DNA of 64,000 nt, taken from positions 96,673 to 160,672 of the forward strand of contig CAZEWN010000004.1 in assembly GCA_964516135.1 (NCBI GenBank). Direction: 5' to 3'. The stretch's first letter is position 1. The number at the start of each line of letters is the position of its first letter. The translations under genes were made by a program, and so were the position numbers. Under the pieces are notes generated by a model. That model was given only the letters and a program-made list of their open reading frames with translations, ran no database searches and was not told the origin of the DNA. Shown here one piece after another: positions 16,676 through 26,302 of the stretch. The DNA is from 34-65-8 sp964516135 (GTDB taxonomy: Bacteria > Pseudomonadota > Alphaproteobacteria > Sphingomonadales > Sphingomonadaceae).

Positions 16676-17044
16676 ATGGCCTCCGCTAACGAGCATCGCG
16701 TGCGTTCGCTTATCGCCCTTTTTGGCCTCCTCGCGATGGTCCTGTCCGGTCTTCACGCCGGTCCGGTCGCTGCGCACGAGAGCGATGGGACGCACTGGAG
16801 CGATATCGCCAGCCATGGCCACGTCCACGGTTCGCACAACGGCGGCGGCGAGGATGATTCAAACGACTCCCCCGCTGATCTTGAGGCGGATCAAGGCCAT
16901 CATCATTGCCCGTCCGCCGCGGCGCCGCAGCTGCCGCAGGCTGAACTGAACAGCGACCCTGGCAAACAGATCCTCTTCGCGGCGGAAGTCTCTTTCCTCC
17001 GGCTAGGCGCTGCTGCTCCACCGCTAGACCCTCCCAAAGCCTGA
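16676..17044 (+). CDS. Small His/Asp-rich exported protein preceding czcC
   Basis: 122 residues starting three bases after the DUF411 stop. An N-terminal hydrophobic segment (LIALFGLLAMVLSGLHAGPVAAH) is a signal peptide. The mature part has histidine clusters (SHGHVHGSHNGGG and DQGHHHC), suiting divalent metal binding. Position directly before czcCBA recalls the small CzcI-like periplasmic proteins, but I cannot show homology. Probably part of the same operon. Confidence 0.65.
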   Translation: MASANEHRVRSLIALFGLLAMVLSGLHAGPVAAHESDGTHWSDIASHGHVHGSHNGGGEDDSNDSPADLEADQGHHHCPSAAAPQLPQAELNSDPGKQILFAAEVSFLRLGAAAPPLDPPKA

Positions 17045-17110
17045 CACCCCTGCATTCGCTGCGCGGAGGATTCCGCGCGACTTGCATTCGGGCGTCAGGA
17101 GACCTCCCCG

Positions 17111-18340
17111 ATGAGATCTGGAATCGTTGCAACTCTCCTCGCGGGAGTCGCTGGGCTTGCTACAGGCCCCCTGGCGGCTGAGCCGCTCACGCTGGAACAG
17201 GCGGTCGACAGGGCTGTCGCCGCCGCGCCCGAACTTGCCGCCAACGAGGCGAGCGTCGATGCCGCGCGGGCCAGCGCCCGTCAAGCGAGCTTTCGTCTGA
17301 ATCCGACCGTGGCGGTCGAGGCCGAGAACCTCGCCGGGACCGGCAATTACAGCGTGCTCGAACAACCCGAGGTGACCGTCACCTACTCGCAGCCAATCGA
17401 GCGCGGCGGGAAACGCGCGGCGCGGATGGCCTATGCCGCGCGCGGCGTAGAGCTGGCAGAAGCGCAGAGTCGGCTCGCACGCTTGCAGATCGGGCAGCAG
17501 GTCCAGCGCGCCTTCATCGACACGCAGATCGCCGATCAGCTCGTCTGGATCGCCGAGCAGCGCCTCACCACCGAGAAGGCCTTACAGACCGAAGCGCTGC
17601 GACGGGTGCGCGGCTACAAGGATCCGCTGTTCGTGGAAACGGCCGCCTCGGCTCGCGTGACGGCGGCTGAGCTCGCCCTCGACGAGGCACGGGCACGGGC
17701 GGCTTCGGCGCGCAATCTGCTCGCATCCTATTGGGGCGGAAGCGGCGCAGGGCTGGATATCGCGAAAGGGATCGTGAAGCCGCCTGTGAGCGGCGATCTC
17801 GCGTCCGCCGACGCAGCGGTCCGCCAAGCGGCCCTTGCCCGCGCCAGCGCGGAAGTCGTGGTCGAGCAGTCGAGGGCCACGCCCGACTACACCGTCAGCG
17901 GCGGGGCGCGCTTCCTGCGCGAAACGAACGACGTCGCGCTTGTTGCGGGTGTCTCGTTCCCGCTTGGCCGGTTCGACCGCAATCAGGGCAATATCGAGCG
18001 CGCCCAGGCAGAACGCCGCAGGCTGGAGGCCGAGGCCGAAGCGGACCGGCTCGCGCGCCTGCGCCGGCTGGTCTCGCTTCGCGCGCAGGCCGAGGCCGCA
18101 TCGCAGCGTGCCGATGGCCTGATCGAGAAGGTCTACCCGCAGGCCCAGAAGACGCTGGCGCAGGTCCGCGAGGGGTACAACCGCGGCGGCTTCCGCTTCT
18201 CCGATATCCAGGCCGCGGCCGACGCCATCATCGAGGTCCAGCAGCAGTGGGTCGAAGCGATGATCGCCTGGCGCGACGCCCAATCCGAAATCGATCGTTT
18301 GACCGGCCGCTTCGACGCGGCCGTGGAGACTGTGCCATGA
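17111..18340 (+). CDS. czcC: TolC-family outer membrane efflux protein (CzcC-like)
   Basis: 409 residues with a signal peptide ending near residue 22. The TolC fold is shown by the repeated helical segments LTLEQAVDRAVAAAPELAANEASVDAARA and the second half with NQGNIERAQAERRRLEAEAEADRLARL, plus YNRGGFRFSDIQAAADAIIEV near the end. The product forms the outer-membrane channel of a tripartite cation exporter with the two following gene products. Its stop overlaps the czcB start as ATGA. Confidence 0.9.
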   Translation: MRSGIVATLLAGVAGLATGPLAAEPLTLEQAVDRAVAAAPELAANEASVDAARASARQASFRLNPTVAVEAENLAGTGNYSVLEQPEVTVTYSQPIERGGKRAARMAYAARGVELAEAQSRLARLQIGQQVQRAFIDTQIADQLVWIAEQRLTTEKALQTEALRRVRGYKDPLFVETAASARVTAAELALDEARARAASARNLLASYWGGSGAGLDIAKGIVKPPVSGDLASADAAVRQAALARASAEVVVEQSRATPDYTVSGGARFLRETNDVALVAGVSFPLGRFDRNQGNIERAQAERRRLEAEAEADRLARLRRLVSLRAQAEAASQRADGLIEKVYPQAQKTLAQVREGYNRGGFRFSDIQAAADAIIEVQQQWVEAMIAWRDAQSEIDRLTGRFDAAVETVP

Positions 18341-19575
18341 CACTCAAGTTCCTTACCCGCGTCGCGCCGCTGGCGCTGCTCGCGCTCCCGCTCGCCGCGT
18401 GCGGCTCGGCCGAAACCGAAGAGGCAGGGCATTCCGAGGAAGCCGAGGCTCCCGAAGGACCGCACGGCGGCCGCCTGTTGACCGATGGCAAGCTGTCGGT
18501 CGAGATCACGATCTATGAAGCCGGACAGGATCCGCAATACCGGGTCTATCCCTATCTCGATGGCAAGCCGCTGGACCCGGCGAAGGTCGATCTCCAGATC
18601 GTGCTGCGCCGGCTCGGCGGACAGATCGACCGGTTCCGCTTCACTCCGCAAAAGGACTATCTGGCCGGGAACGGGGTGGTGGGTGAGCCGCACAGCTTCG
18701 ATGTAGAAGTGATAGCCGTGGTCGATGGCAAACGCAGCCGCTGGACCTACGACAGTTACGAAGGCCGCACGACCATTGCCCCCGAGGCCGCCCGGCAAGG
18801 CGGTATAGAGGTCGCGACCGTCGGTCCGGCGACCATCGGCGACGCGCGCGAGCTGTTCGGAACCGTCGAGCTCAACCCCTCGGCGCGATCCGAAATCCGC
18901 GGCCAGTTTCCCGGCCGCGTGGTCTCCGTCACCAAGGATGTCGGCGATTATGTCCGGCGCGGCGAGCTGCTGGCGCGGGTGGAGTCGTCGGAAAGTCTCC
19001 AGACCTATCCGGTGTATTCCACCGTAAGCGGCGTGGTGGCAGAGCGGCCCGGCAACCCGGGCAACTTCACCGGCGACCAGCCGCTCTATGTGATCACCGA
19101 TCCGGCAGCGACCACGGTGGTGTTCAATATTTTCCCCAAGGACCTCGGGATCGTGCGCCCCGGAATGCGGGTCGAGGTTGCTTCGCAGGACGGACGCGCG
19201 GTCGGCGCAACCACGCTCGGCGCGTATCTGCCCGAAGGCAATGCGCAAGCCGGCACCGCGCTGATCCGCGCGGCGATACCCAACCGGGGCGGCTGGATCA
19301 GGCCGGGGATGACCCTGCGGGGCAAGCTTGAGGTGAACCAGCAGAGCGTCCCGATCGCCGTGCGGACCGAAGCGATCCAGCCGTTTCGCGATTTCCAGGT
19401 CGTCTATGCCCGCTTCGGCGACACCTACGAGGTGCGGATGCTCGAGCTGGGCCGCAAGGGCGCGGAATACACCGAAGTCCTCTCCGGCATCGAACCCGGC
19501 ACACGTTACGTGACCAAGGGCTCCTTCCTCGTGCGCGCCGACGTCGAAAAGTCCGGCGCGAGCCATGACCACTAA
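18337..19575 (+). CDS. czcB: RND efflux periplasmic adaptor (CzcB-like), lipoprotein
   Basis: 412 residues from the ATG at 18337. The signal ends in a lipobox (LPLAAC), so it is anchored to the inner membrane by lipid. An N-terminal domain of the heavy-metal adaptor type (EGPHGGRLLTDGKLSVEITIYE) is followed by the lipoyl-like and beta-barrel HlyD domains (IRGQFPGRVVSVTKDVGDYVRRGELLARVES). The C-terminus ends in SHDH. It couples the RND pump to the TolC channel. The longer frame beginning at 17731 is antisense-like noise inside czcC. Confidence 0.92.
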   Translation: MTLKFLTRVAPLALLALPLAACGSAETEEAGHSEEAEAPEGPHGGRLLTDGKLSVEITIYEAGQDPQYRVYPYLDGKPLDPAKVDLQIVLRRLGGQIDRFRFTPQKDYLAGNGVVGEPHSFDVEVIAVVDGKRSRWTYDSYEGRTTIAPEAARQGGIEVATVGPATIGDARELFGTVELNPSARSEIRGQFPGRVVSVTKDVGDYVRRGELLARVESSESLQTYPVYSTVSGVVAERPGNPGNFTGDQPLYVITDPAATTVVFNIFPKDLGIVRPGMRVEVASQDGRAVGATTLGAYLPEGNAQAGTALIRAAIPNRGGWIRPGMTLRGKLEVNQQSVPIAVRTEAIQPFRDFQVVYARFGDTYEVRMLELGRKGAEYTEVLSGIEPGTRYVTKGSFLVRADVEKSGASHDH

Positions 19576-19589
19576 GAGGTACCTTCGCC

Positions 19590-22500
19590 ATGCTTGAACG
19601 CATCGTCGGACTATCGATCCGTCAGCGCTGGTTCGTCCTCGCGCTCGTCGCCCTGTTCAGCGCAATCGGGGTGTGGAGCGCGACCCGGCTGCCGATCGAC
19701 GCCGTGCCGGACATCACAAACGTCCAGGTCCAGATCAACACCGAAGCCGCCGGCTATTCGCCGCTCGAATCCGAGCAGCGGATCACCTTCCCGATCGAGA
19801 CCGCAATCGCGGGCATTCCGAACCTCGACTACACGCGATCGATCTCGCGCTACGGTCTCAGCCAGGTCACCGTCGTCTTCAAGGACGGGACCGACATCTT
19901 CTTCGCCCGCCAGCTCGTCAACGAGCGCATCCAGCAGGTGAAGTCGCAGCTGCCCGAAGGAATCGAGCCGCAGATGGGGCCGATCGCGACGGGGCTCGGC
20001 GAGATTTTCATGTTCGCCATCGAACCCGAACCGGGCGCGCGCAAGCCCGACGGGTCCGAATGGACGCCGATCGATCTGCGGACCTTGTCGGACTGGGTGG
20101 TTCGACCGCAGTTGCGGACGATTCCCGGCGTCGCCGAGGTCAACACGGTCGGCGGCTATGAGCGGCAGTATCACGTCACGCCCGACCCAATGCAGCTCGC
20201 GGCGATGGGGCTGTCGCTGTCCGACGTGGTCGAGGCGCTTGAGCGGAACAACGCCAACCGCGGCGCCGGCTATGTCGAACGCGGCGGCGAGCAGATCCTG
20301 ATCCGCGTACCGGGTCAGGCGGCAAATGAGGCCGATCTGGGTGGCATCGTCATCGCGACCCGCGGCGGAGTTCCGATCCGTGTCTCCGATGTCGCGCAGA
20401 TCAGCATCGGCTCCGACCTACGCTCCGGGGCCGCGACCGAGAACGGCAAGGAAATCGTGCTCGGCACGGTGCTCATGCTCACCGGCGGCAACCCCAGCGT
20501 GGTCGCCCAGGCCTCGGCCGACAAGCTCGAGCAGATCACCGCCTCGCTTCCCGAGGGCGTCGTCGCCCACCCGCTCTACGACCGCACCGAACTCGTCGGT
20601 CGCACCATCGCGACGGTCGAGAAGAACCTCGCCGAGGGCGCTCTTCTGGTCGTCGTCGTGCTGTTTCTGCTTCTGGGCAATCTGCGCGCCGCGCTGATTA
20701 CCGCGGCGGTGATTCCCATCGCGATGCTGATGACGCTGACCGGCATGCTCGCCACGCGTACGTCCGCCAATCTGATGAGCCTCGGCGCGCTCGACTTCGG
20801 GCTGATCGTCGACGGAGCGGTGATCATCGTCGAAAACTGCCTGCGGCGGCTCGGCGAACAGCAACATCGCCTCGGCAGGCTGCTGGATCGCGAGGAACGG
20901 TTCGGACTGGTCGCATCGGCCAGCGCCGAAGTGATCCGGCCGAGCATCTTCGGGATCATCATCATCACGGCGGTCTATCTGCCGATCTTCGCGCTCGAAG
21001 GCATCGAGGGGAAGACCTTTCACCCGATGGCGATTACCGTCGTGCTCGCGCTGACGGCGGCGATGATCCTTTCGCTCACGCTGGTTCCGGCTGCGGTCGC
21101 CATGTTCGTGACCGGCAAGGTCGAGGAGAAGGAAAACCGCGTGATGCGGTGGATCTCCACCCGGTACGCGCCGCTTCTCGACCGCGTCCTCGCCCGTCCC
21201 AAGCCCGTGGTCGCCGGGGCCCTGCTCCTTGTGGCGCTGGCCGGTGCGGGTGCGACGCGGCTCGGATCGGAATTCATCCCGCAGCTGGACGAAGGCGACA
21301 TCGCCATGCACGCGCTGCGCATTCCCGGCACCAGCCTGTCGCAATCCATTGAGATGCAGACGGCGCTCGAAACCCGGATCAGGCAGTTTCCCGAAGTCGA
21401 GCGGGTGTTCGCCAAGATCGGCACGCCCGATGTCGCCACCGACCCTATGCCCCCGTCTGTGGCGGACAACTTCATCATGCTGAAGCCGCGCGAGGACTGG
21501 CCCGATTCGCGCAAGCCGCGCGACCAGCTTGTTGCAGAGCTCAATGCCGCCGTCGATGAAATCCCCGGCAACAATTACGAGTTCACCCAGCCGGTGCAGA
21601 TGCGCATGAACGAGCTCATCGCGGGCGTTCGCGCCGACGTGGCGGTCAAGCTGTTCGGCGACGATCTCGACCAGTTGATCGCCAGCGGGCAGGCGCTCGA
21701 GGAGGTGGTGGGCTCAGTTCCCGGGGCCGCCGACGTCAAGCTGGAACAGGTCACCGGCCTGCCGGTTCTGTCGATCGTCCCGCGGCGCGAGATGCTCGCG
21801 AGCTACGGTGTCAGCGTCGAGACCGTCCAAGACATCGTATCGACTGCCACGGGCGGGCAGAACGCGGGACAGGTGTTCGACGGTGACCGGCGTTTCCCGG
21901 TGGTCGTGCGTCTGCCGGAAAGCCTGCGGACCGATCTCGACGGTTTGCAGAACCTGCCGGTCCCGCTCGCGAACGGAGCCTCGGTGCCTCTGGGTGAACT
22001 CGCGGACATTTCGCTGGCGTCGGGGCCGAACCAGGTCAGCCGCGAGAACGGCAAACGGCGTGCGGTGATCACCGCCAACGTGCGCGACCGCGACCTCGGA
22101 AGCTTCATCGAAGAACTCCAGTCGAGGATCGGCGAGGAGGTCGAGCTGCCGAATGGATACTATGTCGAATACGGCGGGACGTTCGAGCAGCTCCAGTCTG
22201 CCGCGACGAGGCTCTCGATTGTCGTGCCGCTCGTGCTGCTGCTGATCTTCGGACTGCTCTACACGCTGTTCCGTTCCTGGCGCGATGCCGGGGTTGTCTT
22301 CACCGGCGTGCCGCTGGCGCTGACCGGCGGCGTGGCGGCGCTAGCGCTGCGCGACATCCCGTTCTCGATCTCGGCAGGCGTCGGCTTCATCGCGCTATCG
22401 GGCGTGGCGGTGCTCAACGGCGTCGTCATGCTGTCGTTCATCAGCGACCTGCGTGTCCGCGGCGAGAACCTTCTGGAGGCGATCAGGCACGGCGCACTGA

Positions 22501-22721
22501 CCCGACTGCGGCCGGTATTGATGACGGCACTGGTGGCGTCGCTTGGATTCGTACCGATGGCGCTCAACGTCGGCGCCGGTTCCGAAGTCCAGCGACCACT
22601 AGCGACCGTCGTGATCGGCGGGATCATCTCGTCAACGATCCTGACGCTGCTCGTCCTGCCCGCGCTCTACTGGCTGGTGCACCGGCGCGATCGGGAAGAA
22701 TCGGGAGAGGCCAGCACATGA
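19590..22721 (+). CDS. czcA: Heavy-metal efflux RND pump (CzcA/CusA family)
   Basis: 1043 residues, the normal length for HME-RND transporters. The charged triad in helix 4 falls on classical positions: D402 and D408 in DFGLIVDG and E415 in IIVENCLRR, the pattern of divalent-cation (CzcA) rather than monovalent (CusA) pumps. Other blocks include RLPIDAVPDITNVQVQIN near the start, NELIAGVRADVAVKLFGDD in the periplasmic part and SISAGVGFIALSGVAVLNGVV in helix 11. Proton-driven export of Co, Zn, Cd or Ni is expected; the ion is not decided by sequence. It overlaps the next gene as ATGA. Confidence 0.95.
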   Translation: MLERIVGLSIRQRWFVLALVALFSAIGVWSATRLPIDAVPDITNVQVQINTEAAGYSPLESEQRITFPIETAIAGIPNLDYTRSISRYGLSQVTVVFKDGTDIFFARQLVNERIQQVKSQLPEGIEPQMGPIATGLGEIFMFAIEPEPGARKPDGSEWTPIDLRTLSDWVVRPQLRTIPGVAEVNTVGGYERQYHVTPDPMQLAAMGLSLSDVVEALERNNANRGAGYVERGGEQILIRVPGQAANEADLGGIVIATRGGVPIRVSDVAQISIGSDLRSGAATENGKEIVLGTVLMLTGGNPSVVAQASADKLEQITASLPEGVVAHPLYDRTELVGRTIATVEKNLAEGALLVVVVLFLLLGNLRAALITAAVIPIAMLMTLTGMLATRTSANLMSLGALDFGLIVDGAVIIVENCLRRLGEQQHRLGRLLDREERFGLVASASAEVIRPSIFGIIIITAVYLPIFALEGIEGKTFHPMAITVVLALTAAMILSLTLVPAAVAMFVTGKVEEKENRVMRWISTRYAPLLDRVLARPKPVVAGALLLVALAGAGATRLGSEFIPQLDEGDIAMHALRIPGTSLSQSIEMQTALETRIRQFPEVERVFAKIGTPDVATDPMPPSVADNFIMLKPREDWPDSRKPRDQLVAELNAAVDEIPGNNYEFTQPVQMRMNELIAGVRADVAVKLFGDDLDQLIASGQALEEVVGSVPGAADVKLEQVTGLPVLSIVPRREMLASYGVSVETVQDIVSTATGGQNAGQVFDGDRRFPVVVRLPESLRTDLDGLQNLPVPLANGASVPLGELADISLASGPNQVSRENGKRRAVITANVRDRDLGSFIEELQSRIGEEVELPNGYYVEYGGTFEQLQSAATRLSIVVPLVLLLIFGLLYTLFRSWRDAGVVFTGVPLALTGGVAALALRDIPFSISAGVGFIALSGVAVLNGVVMLSFISDLRVRGENLLEAIRHGALTRLRPVLMTALVASLGFVPMALNVGAGSEVQRPLATVVIGGIISSTILTLLVLPALYWLVHRRDREESGEAST

Positions 22722-24700
22722 GTCAGACCGATCACGACGAAACCGGCCACGCTCATGGCGGCATTTTCGGCCCGCGAACCGAACTGAACTTGGCGCTGCT
22801 CAGTGGCGCGACGCTCGCCATCGGCTTTGCGGTGGAGAACCTAGCCTCGGGATTTCCCGAATGGCTTCCCACCGCCTTCTACCTGGCCGCGTATTTCTTT
22901 GGTGGCTTTTACACCCTCCGCGAGGCCATCGAGAACCTGCGGCATCGCAAGTTCGCGATCGATTCCCTGATGCTGGTGGCGGCCGCGGGTGCCGCCATGC
23001 TCGGCGCATTTGCCGAGGGCGCGCTGCTGTTGTTCCTCTTCAGCATCGGTCACGCGCTTGAAGGCTATGCGATGGGCCGGGCGCGGCGCGCCATCGAGGC
23101 CTTGTCAGAGCTGGCTCCCGATGTCGCCACGGTCCTGCGCGATGGAGCCGAGTTGGTACTGCCTGTCGAGGAACTGGCCGCAGGAGATGTCGTACGCGTC
23201 CGGCCCAATGAGCGGCTTCCTGCCGACGGCTTCGTGATCGAGGGCCATTCGGCGGTCGATCAGGCGCCGGTGACCGGCGAAAGCATGCCGGTCGACAAGT
23301 CGCCGGTTGCGGACCGCGCCGTCGCCCGATCAAGGCCGGACGCAGTGACCGCCGGCTCGCGGGTATTCGCGGGTACGCTGAATGGCGGGGGTGCCCTCGA
23401 GGTCGAGGTGACACGGATCGCCGCGCAAAGCACGCTGAGCAAAATTGCCCAGCTGGTCAGCGAAGCCGAGAACGAGCGGTCGCCCACCCAGCGCATGACC
23501 GACCGCTTCGAACGCATCTTCGTGCCGCTAGTTCTCGGTCTTGCCTTCATCCTGTTGTTCGCCTTCACTGTTATCGACGAGCCGTTCCGCGACAGCTTCT
23601 ATCGCTCGATGGCGGTGCTGGTCGCGGCCAGCCCCTGTGCGCTCGCAATTGCGACCCCTAGCGCCGTGCTGTCGGGAATCGGCCGGGCCGGCCGGGGCGG
23701 GGTGCTCATCAAGAACGGCGCCGCGCTCGAGGATCTTGGCGTGCTGAAGGCGATGGCTTTCGACAAGACCGGCACGCTGACCCAGGGCGAGCCCCGGATC
23801 ACCGACATCCTCCCCGCGAAGGGGGTCGAGGAGCAGTATCTGCTTGCGACCACCGTCGCGGTCGAGAGGCTGAGCGATCACCCCCTCGCGCAAGCGATCG
23901 TGCGCGACGGCAGCGAGCGCTTGAAGGACACGCTCCTACTCGAAGCGCGCGACCTCAGGAGCCTGACCGGGCAGGGCGTCACCGCAAAGCTGGATCAGGA
24001 CACCGTCTGGATCGGTAAGGCCGAGATGTTCGGGAAGGACGGACTGGAACCGTTGGAGCCCGATACTGCCGCAGCGATCGACAGACTGCGCGCTGGCGGG
24101 CGCACGACGATGGCGATCCGCAAGGGCGGCCGCGATCTCGGAGTGATCGGCCTCATGGACACGCCGCGCGAAGGGGTTCGCGATGCGCTTGCGCAGTTGC
24201 GCTCCCTTGGGATCGAGCGAATGGTGATGATCTCGGGCGATCACAGCAAGGTTGCCCAGTCGATCGCCAGGGAAGTGGGTCTCGACGAGGCGCACGGCGA
24301 TCTCATGCCCGAGGACAAGGTCGAGACCATCGCGGCGCTCAGCCGCGAGGCCAAGGTCGCAATGGTGGGAGACGGCGTGAACGACGCGCCGGCCATGGCC
24401 AAGGCGACCGTCGGCATCGCTATGGGCGCCGCGGGCTCCGATGTAGCACTCGAGACCGCCGATGTCGCCCTGATGGCGGACGACCTGCGCCATCTGCCCT
24501 TCGCTGTCGGACTGAGCCGCCAGTCGCGGCGTATCATTCGGCAAAATGTGTTCGTGAGTCTGGGGGTGGTGGCGCTGCTTGTTCCCGCCACGATTCTGGG
24601 CCTCGGTATCGGCCCCGCGGTCGTGATGCACGAAGGTTCCACCCTGCTGGTGGTGTTCAACGCCCTTCGTCTGCTCGCCTACCGTGATCCCACCGTCTGA
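22718..24700 (+). CDS. P1B-type metal-transporting ATPase with SPC motif (P1B-4-like)
   Basis: 660 residues. The phosphorylated aspartate is D349 in DKTGTLT, and the TGES and GDGVND motifs are present. The membrane metal site is S305-P-C rather than CPC, and HEGST occurs at about residue 638 in the last helix. SPC with HEG(S/G)T is the mark of the P1B-4 (CoaT/CtpD-like) group linked to Co2+ and sometimes Zn2+, Fe2+ or Cd2+. There is no CxxC metal-binding domain, only a short His-rich N-terminus (HDETGHAHGG). It is translationally coupled to czcA, an arrangement favouring shared divalent-cation substrates. Confidence 0.92.
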   Translation: MSQTDHDETGHAHGGIFGPRTELNLALLSGATLAIGFAVENLASGFPEWLPTAFYLAAYFFGGFYTLREAIENLRHRKFAIDSLMLVAAAGAAMLGAFAEGALLLFLFSIGHALEGYAMGRARRAIEALSELAPDVATVLRDGAELVLPVEELAAGDVVRVRPNERLPADGFVIEGHSAVDQAPVTGESMPVDKSPVADRAVARSRPDAVTAGSRVFAGTLNGGGALEVEVTRIAAQSTLSKIAQLVSEAENERSPTQRMTDRFERIFVPLVLGLAFILLFAFTVIDEPFRDSFYRSMAVLVAASPCALAIATPSAVLSGIGRAGRGGVLIKNGAALEDLGVLKAMAFDKTGTLTQGEPRITDILPAKGVEEQYLLATTVAVERLSDHPLAQAIVRDGSERLKDTLLLEARDLRSLTGQGVTAKLDQDTVWIGKAEMFGKDGLEPLEPDTAAAIDRLRAGGRTTMAIRKGGRDLGVIGLMDTPREGVRDALAQLRSLGIERMVMISGDHSKVAQSIAREVGLDEAHGDLMPEDKVETIAALSREAKVAMVGDGVNDAPAMAKATVGIAMGAAGSDVALETADVALMADDLRHLPFAVGLSRQSRRIIRQNVFVSLGVVALLVPATILGLGIGPAVVMHEGSTLLVVFNALRLLAYRDPTV

Positions 24701-24754
24701 ACGATCTCGCTCGTTCCCCCGTCCCAAGCCAATTTCCATCCCCAGGAGTCCAAC

Positions 24755-25477
24755 GTGTCCGCTGCCACCCGGTTTGATCTATCCCACATCCCGCGCCGCT
24801 ATCTTGTCGCGGCTTCATTCCTGCTCCTGCTGCTGTGCACGAGCGTCGAGGTCTGGGCGCACAATGTCGCCGAGGGCGACAAGGGCTATATCCAGGAGAT
24901 GAGCGGGGTGCAGATTCTGCCGTATATCTACCTCGGCGCCAAGCACATGGTGACGGGATACGACCACCTGCTGTTCCTGTTCGGCGTCATCTTCTTCCTC
25001 TACCGGCTGAAGGACATCGGCATCTATGTGACGCTGTTCGCCATCGGGCATTCGACCACGCTGCTGTTCGGTGTGCTCACCGGGATCAGCGCGAACGCCT
25101 ATCTCATCGACGCGATCATCGGCCTGTCGGTGGTCTACAAGGCGCTCGACAACCTCGGGGCCTTTCAGCGCTGGTTCGGCGTCCAGCCCAATACCAAGGC
25201 GGCGACGCTGGTGTTCGGGTTCTTCCACGGCTTTGGCCTCGCGACCAAGATCCTCGAGTTTCAGATCCCGCAAGAAGGCCTGGTCGAGAACCTGATCGCT
25301 TTCAACGTCGGGGTCGAGATCGGTCAGCTGCTGGCGCTCGCGGGCATTCTTGTGGTGATGGGCTACTGGCGGCGAACCTCCAGCTTCATGCGCCATGCCT
25401 TCGCCGCGAACGCCATCGTGATGACCGCGGGCTTCATGCTCGTCGGCTACCAGCTCGCTGGCTACGCGGTCAGCTGA
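24755..25477 (+). CDS. HupE/UreJ-family membrane protein
   Basis: 240 residues from a GTG with an AGGAG site. A first hydrophobic segment (possibly a signal) ends near WAHN, then six membrane helices follow. The hallmark segment YIYLGAKHMVTGYDHLLFLFGVIFF contains the HxxxGxDH pattern of HupE/UreJ proteins. FGFFHGFGLA carries a second histidine motif. HupE/UreJ proteins are putative nickel or cobalt permeases. In this efflux operon a secondary export or metal-sensing role is possible, but this is inference. Confidence 0.87.
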   Translation: MSAATRFDLSHIPRRYLVAASFLLLLLCTSVEVWAHNVAEGDKGYIQEMSGVQILPYIYLGAKHMVTGYDHLLFLFGVIFFLYRLKDIGIYVTLFAIGHSTTLLFGVLTGISANAYLIDAIIGLSVVYKALDNLGAFQRWFGVQPNTKAATLVFGFFHGFGLATKILEFQIPQEGLVENLIAFNVGVEIGQLLALAGILVVMGYWRRTSSFMRHAFAANAIVMTAGFMLVGYQLAGYAVS

Positions 25478-25507
25478 TCCCCCAGTCTCGAATTCGGAGT
25501 TTCCACC

Positions 25508-26302
25508 ATGTTCAATTCGCAACGTCCCAACATCGACGACCTTCCCACCTCGCGCCAGCTCGTTCGGGCAACGGCAATCTCTGCGGCAGCAGCGGGTGCG
25601 CTGCTGATAACGGTCGTCCTGCCCGCCGAATACGCGATCGACCCGACCGGCATTGGCGGTGCGCTCGGCTTTACCGAAATGGGCGAGATCAAGGCCCAGC
25701 TGGCCCAGGAAGCCGCCGCCGACCGCGCCGCCACCGCATTGACGGCTGAGGCCGCTCCTGCTGCCACTGCCGCCGTAGCCACAAAGTCCGGGGTTGTCGG
25801 CGCCGCCACCGGCGTCCGCTCCGATGTAACCGAGCTGACGCTGACGCCCGGTCAGGGCGCCGAGATCAAGGCGACGATGGCCGAGGGAACGACCCTGACC
25901 TACGACTGGTCGGTCTCGGGCGGCGCGGTCAACTACGACACCCATGCCGATGCGCCGGGCATCGACTACCACGGCTACGACAAGGGCACCAACTCTGCCG
26001 GCGAGCGCGGCCAGCTGGTAGCGCCGTTCGACGGCAAGCACGGCTGGTTCTGGCGCAATCGCGGTGACGGGCCGGTTACGGTCGCCGCGCTATCTAGCCG
26101 CATCGTCTCTACCGATGCAGTGCCGCACCCGACGAACGCGATCGCGTTGGCACCGCTGGTCGCCGACGCCCTTGCGAAACCCCACTCCAGCACGACAAAC
26201 GGCATCCGCCATCGCCGTCCTCCCGAAATCCTCGACGAGGTCGATCGCGCGGGCTTCGACTCATTCCCCGCGAGCGATCCGCCACCATGGACTCGAGGTT
26301 GA
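25508..26302 (+). CDS. Island 'transmembrane anchor' protein with replaced C-terminus
   Basis: 264 residues. A single N-terminal membrane helix (about 22-40, ALLITVVLPAEYAIDPTGIGG) precedes an Ala-rich linker and a periplasmic beta domain with EIKATMAEGTTLTYDWSVSGGAVNYDTH and HGWFWRNRGDGPVTV. From memory, this type ends shortly after that block with a 12-15 residue tail. Here, from about base 26084, an unrelated tail of some 70 residues follows, ending in AGFDSFPASDPPPWTRG. That ending resembles small unrelated proteins with a C-terminal FPASDPP(S)W motif. I read this as a fusion made by recombination. It is the last gene of the island operon. Confidence 0.7.
   Translation: MFNSQRPNIDDLPTSRQLVRATAISAAAAGALLITVVLPAEYAIDPTGIGGALGFTEMGEIKAQLAQEAAADRAATALTAEAAPAATAAVATKSGVVGAATGVRSDVTELTLTPGQGAEIKATMAEGTTLTYDWSVSGGAVNYDTHADAPGIDYHGYDKGTNSAGERGQLVAPFDGKHGWFWRNRGDGPVTVAALSSRIVSTDAVPHPTNAIALAPLVADALAKPHSSTTNGIRHRRPPEILDEVDRAGFDSFPASDPPPWTRG

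Noticed and set aside
18133..19572. 479-codon - strand frame opposite czcB
   Set aside because: Lies fully within czcC/czcB coding sequence in the opposite direction, with no ribosome binding site and an artefact-like composition.
20418..21344. 308-codon - strand frame opposite czcA
   Set aside because: Shadow of the RND pump; rich in Arg, Asp and His with no recognisable domain.
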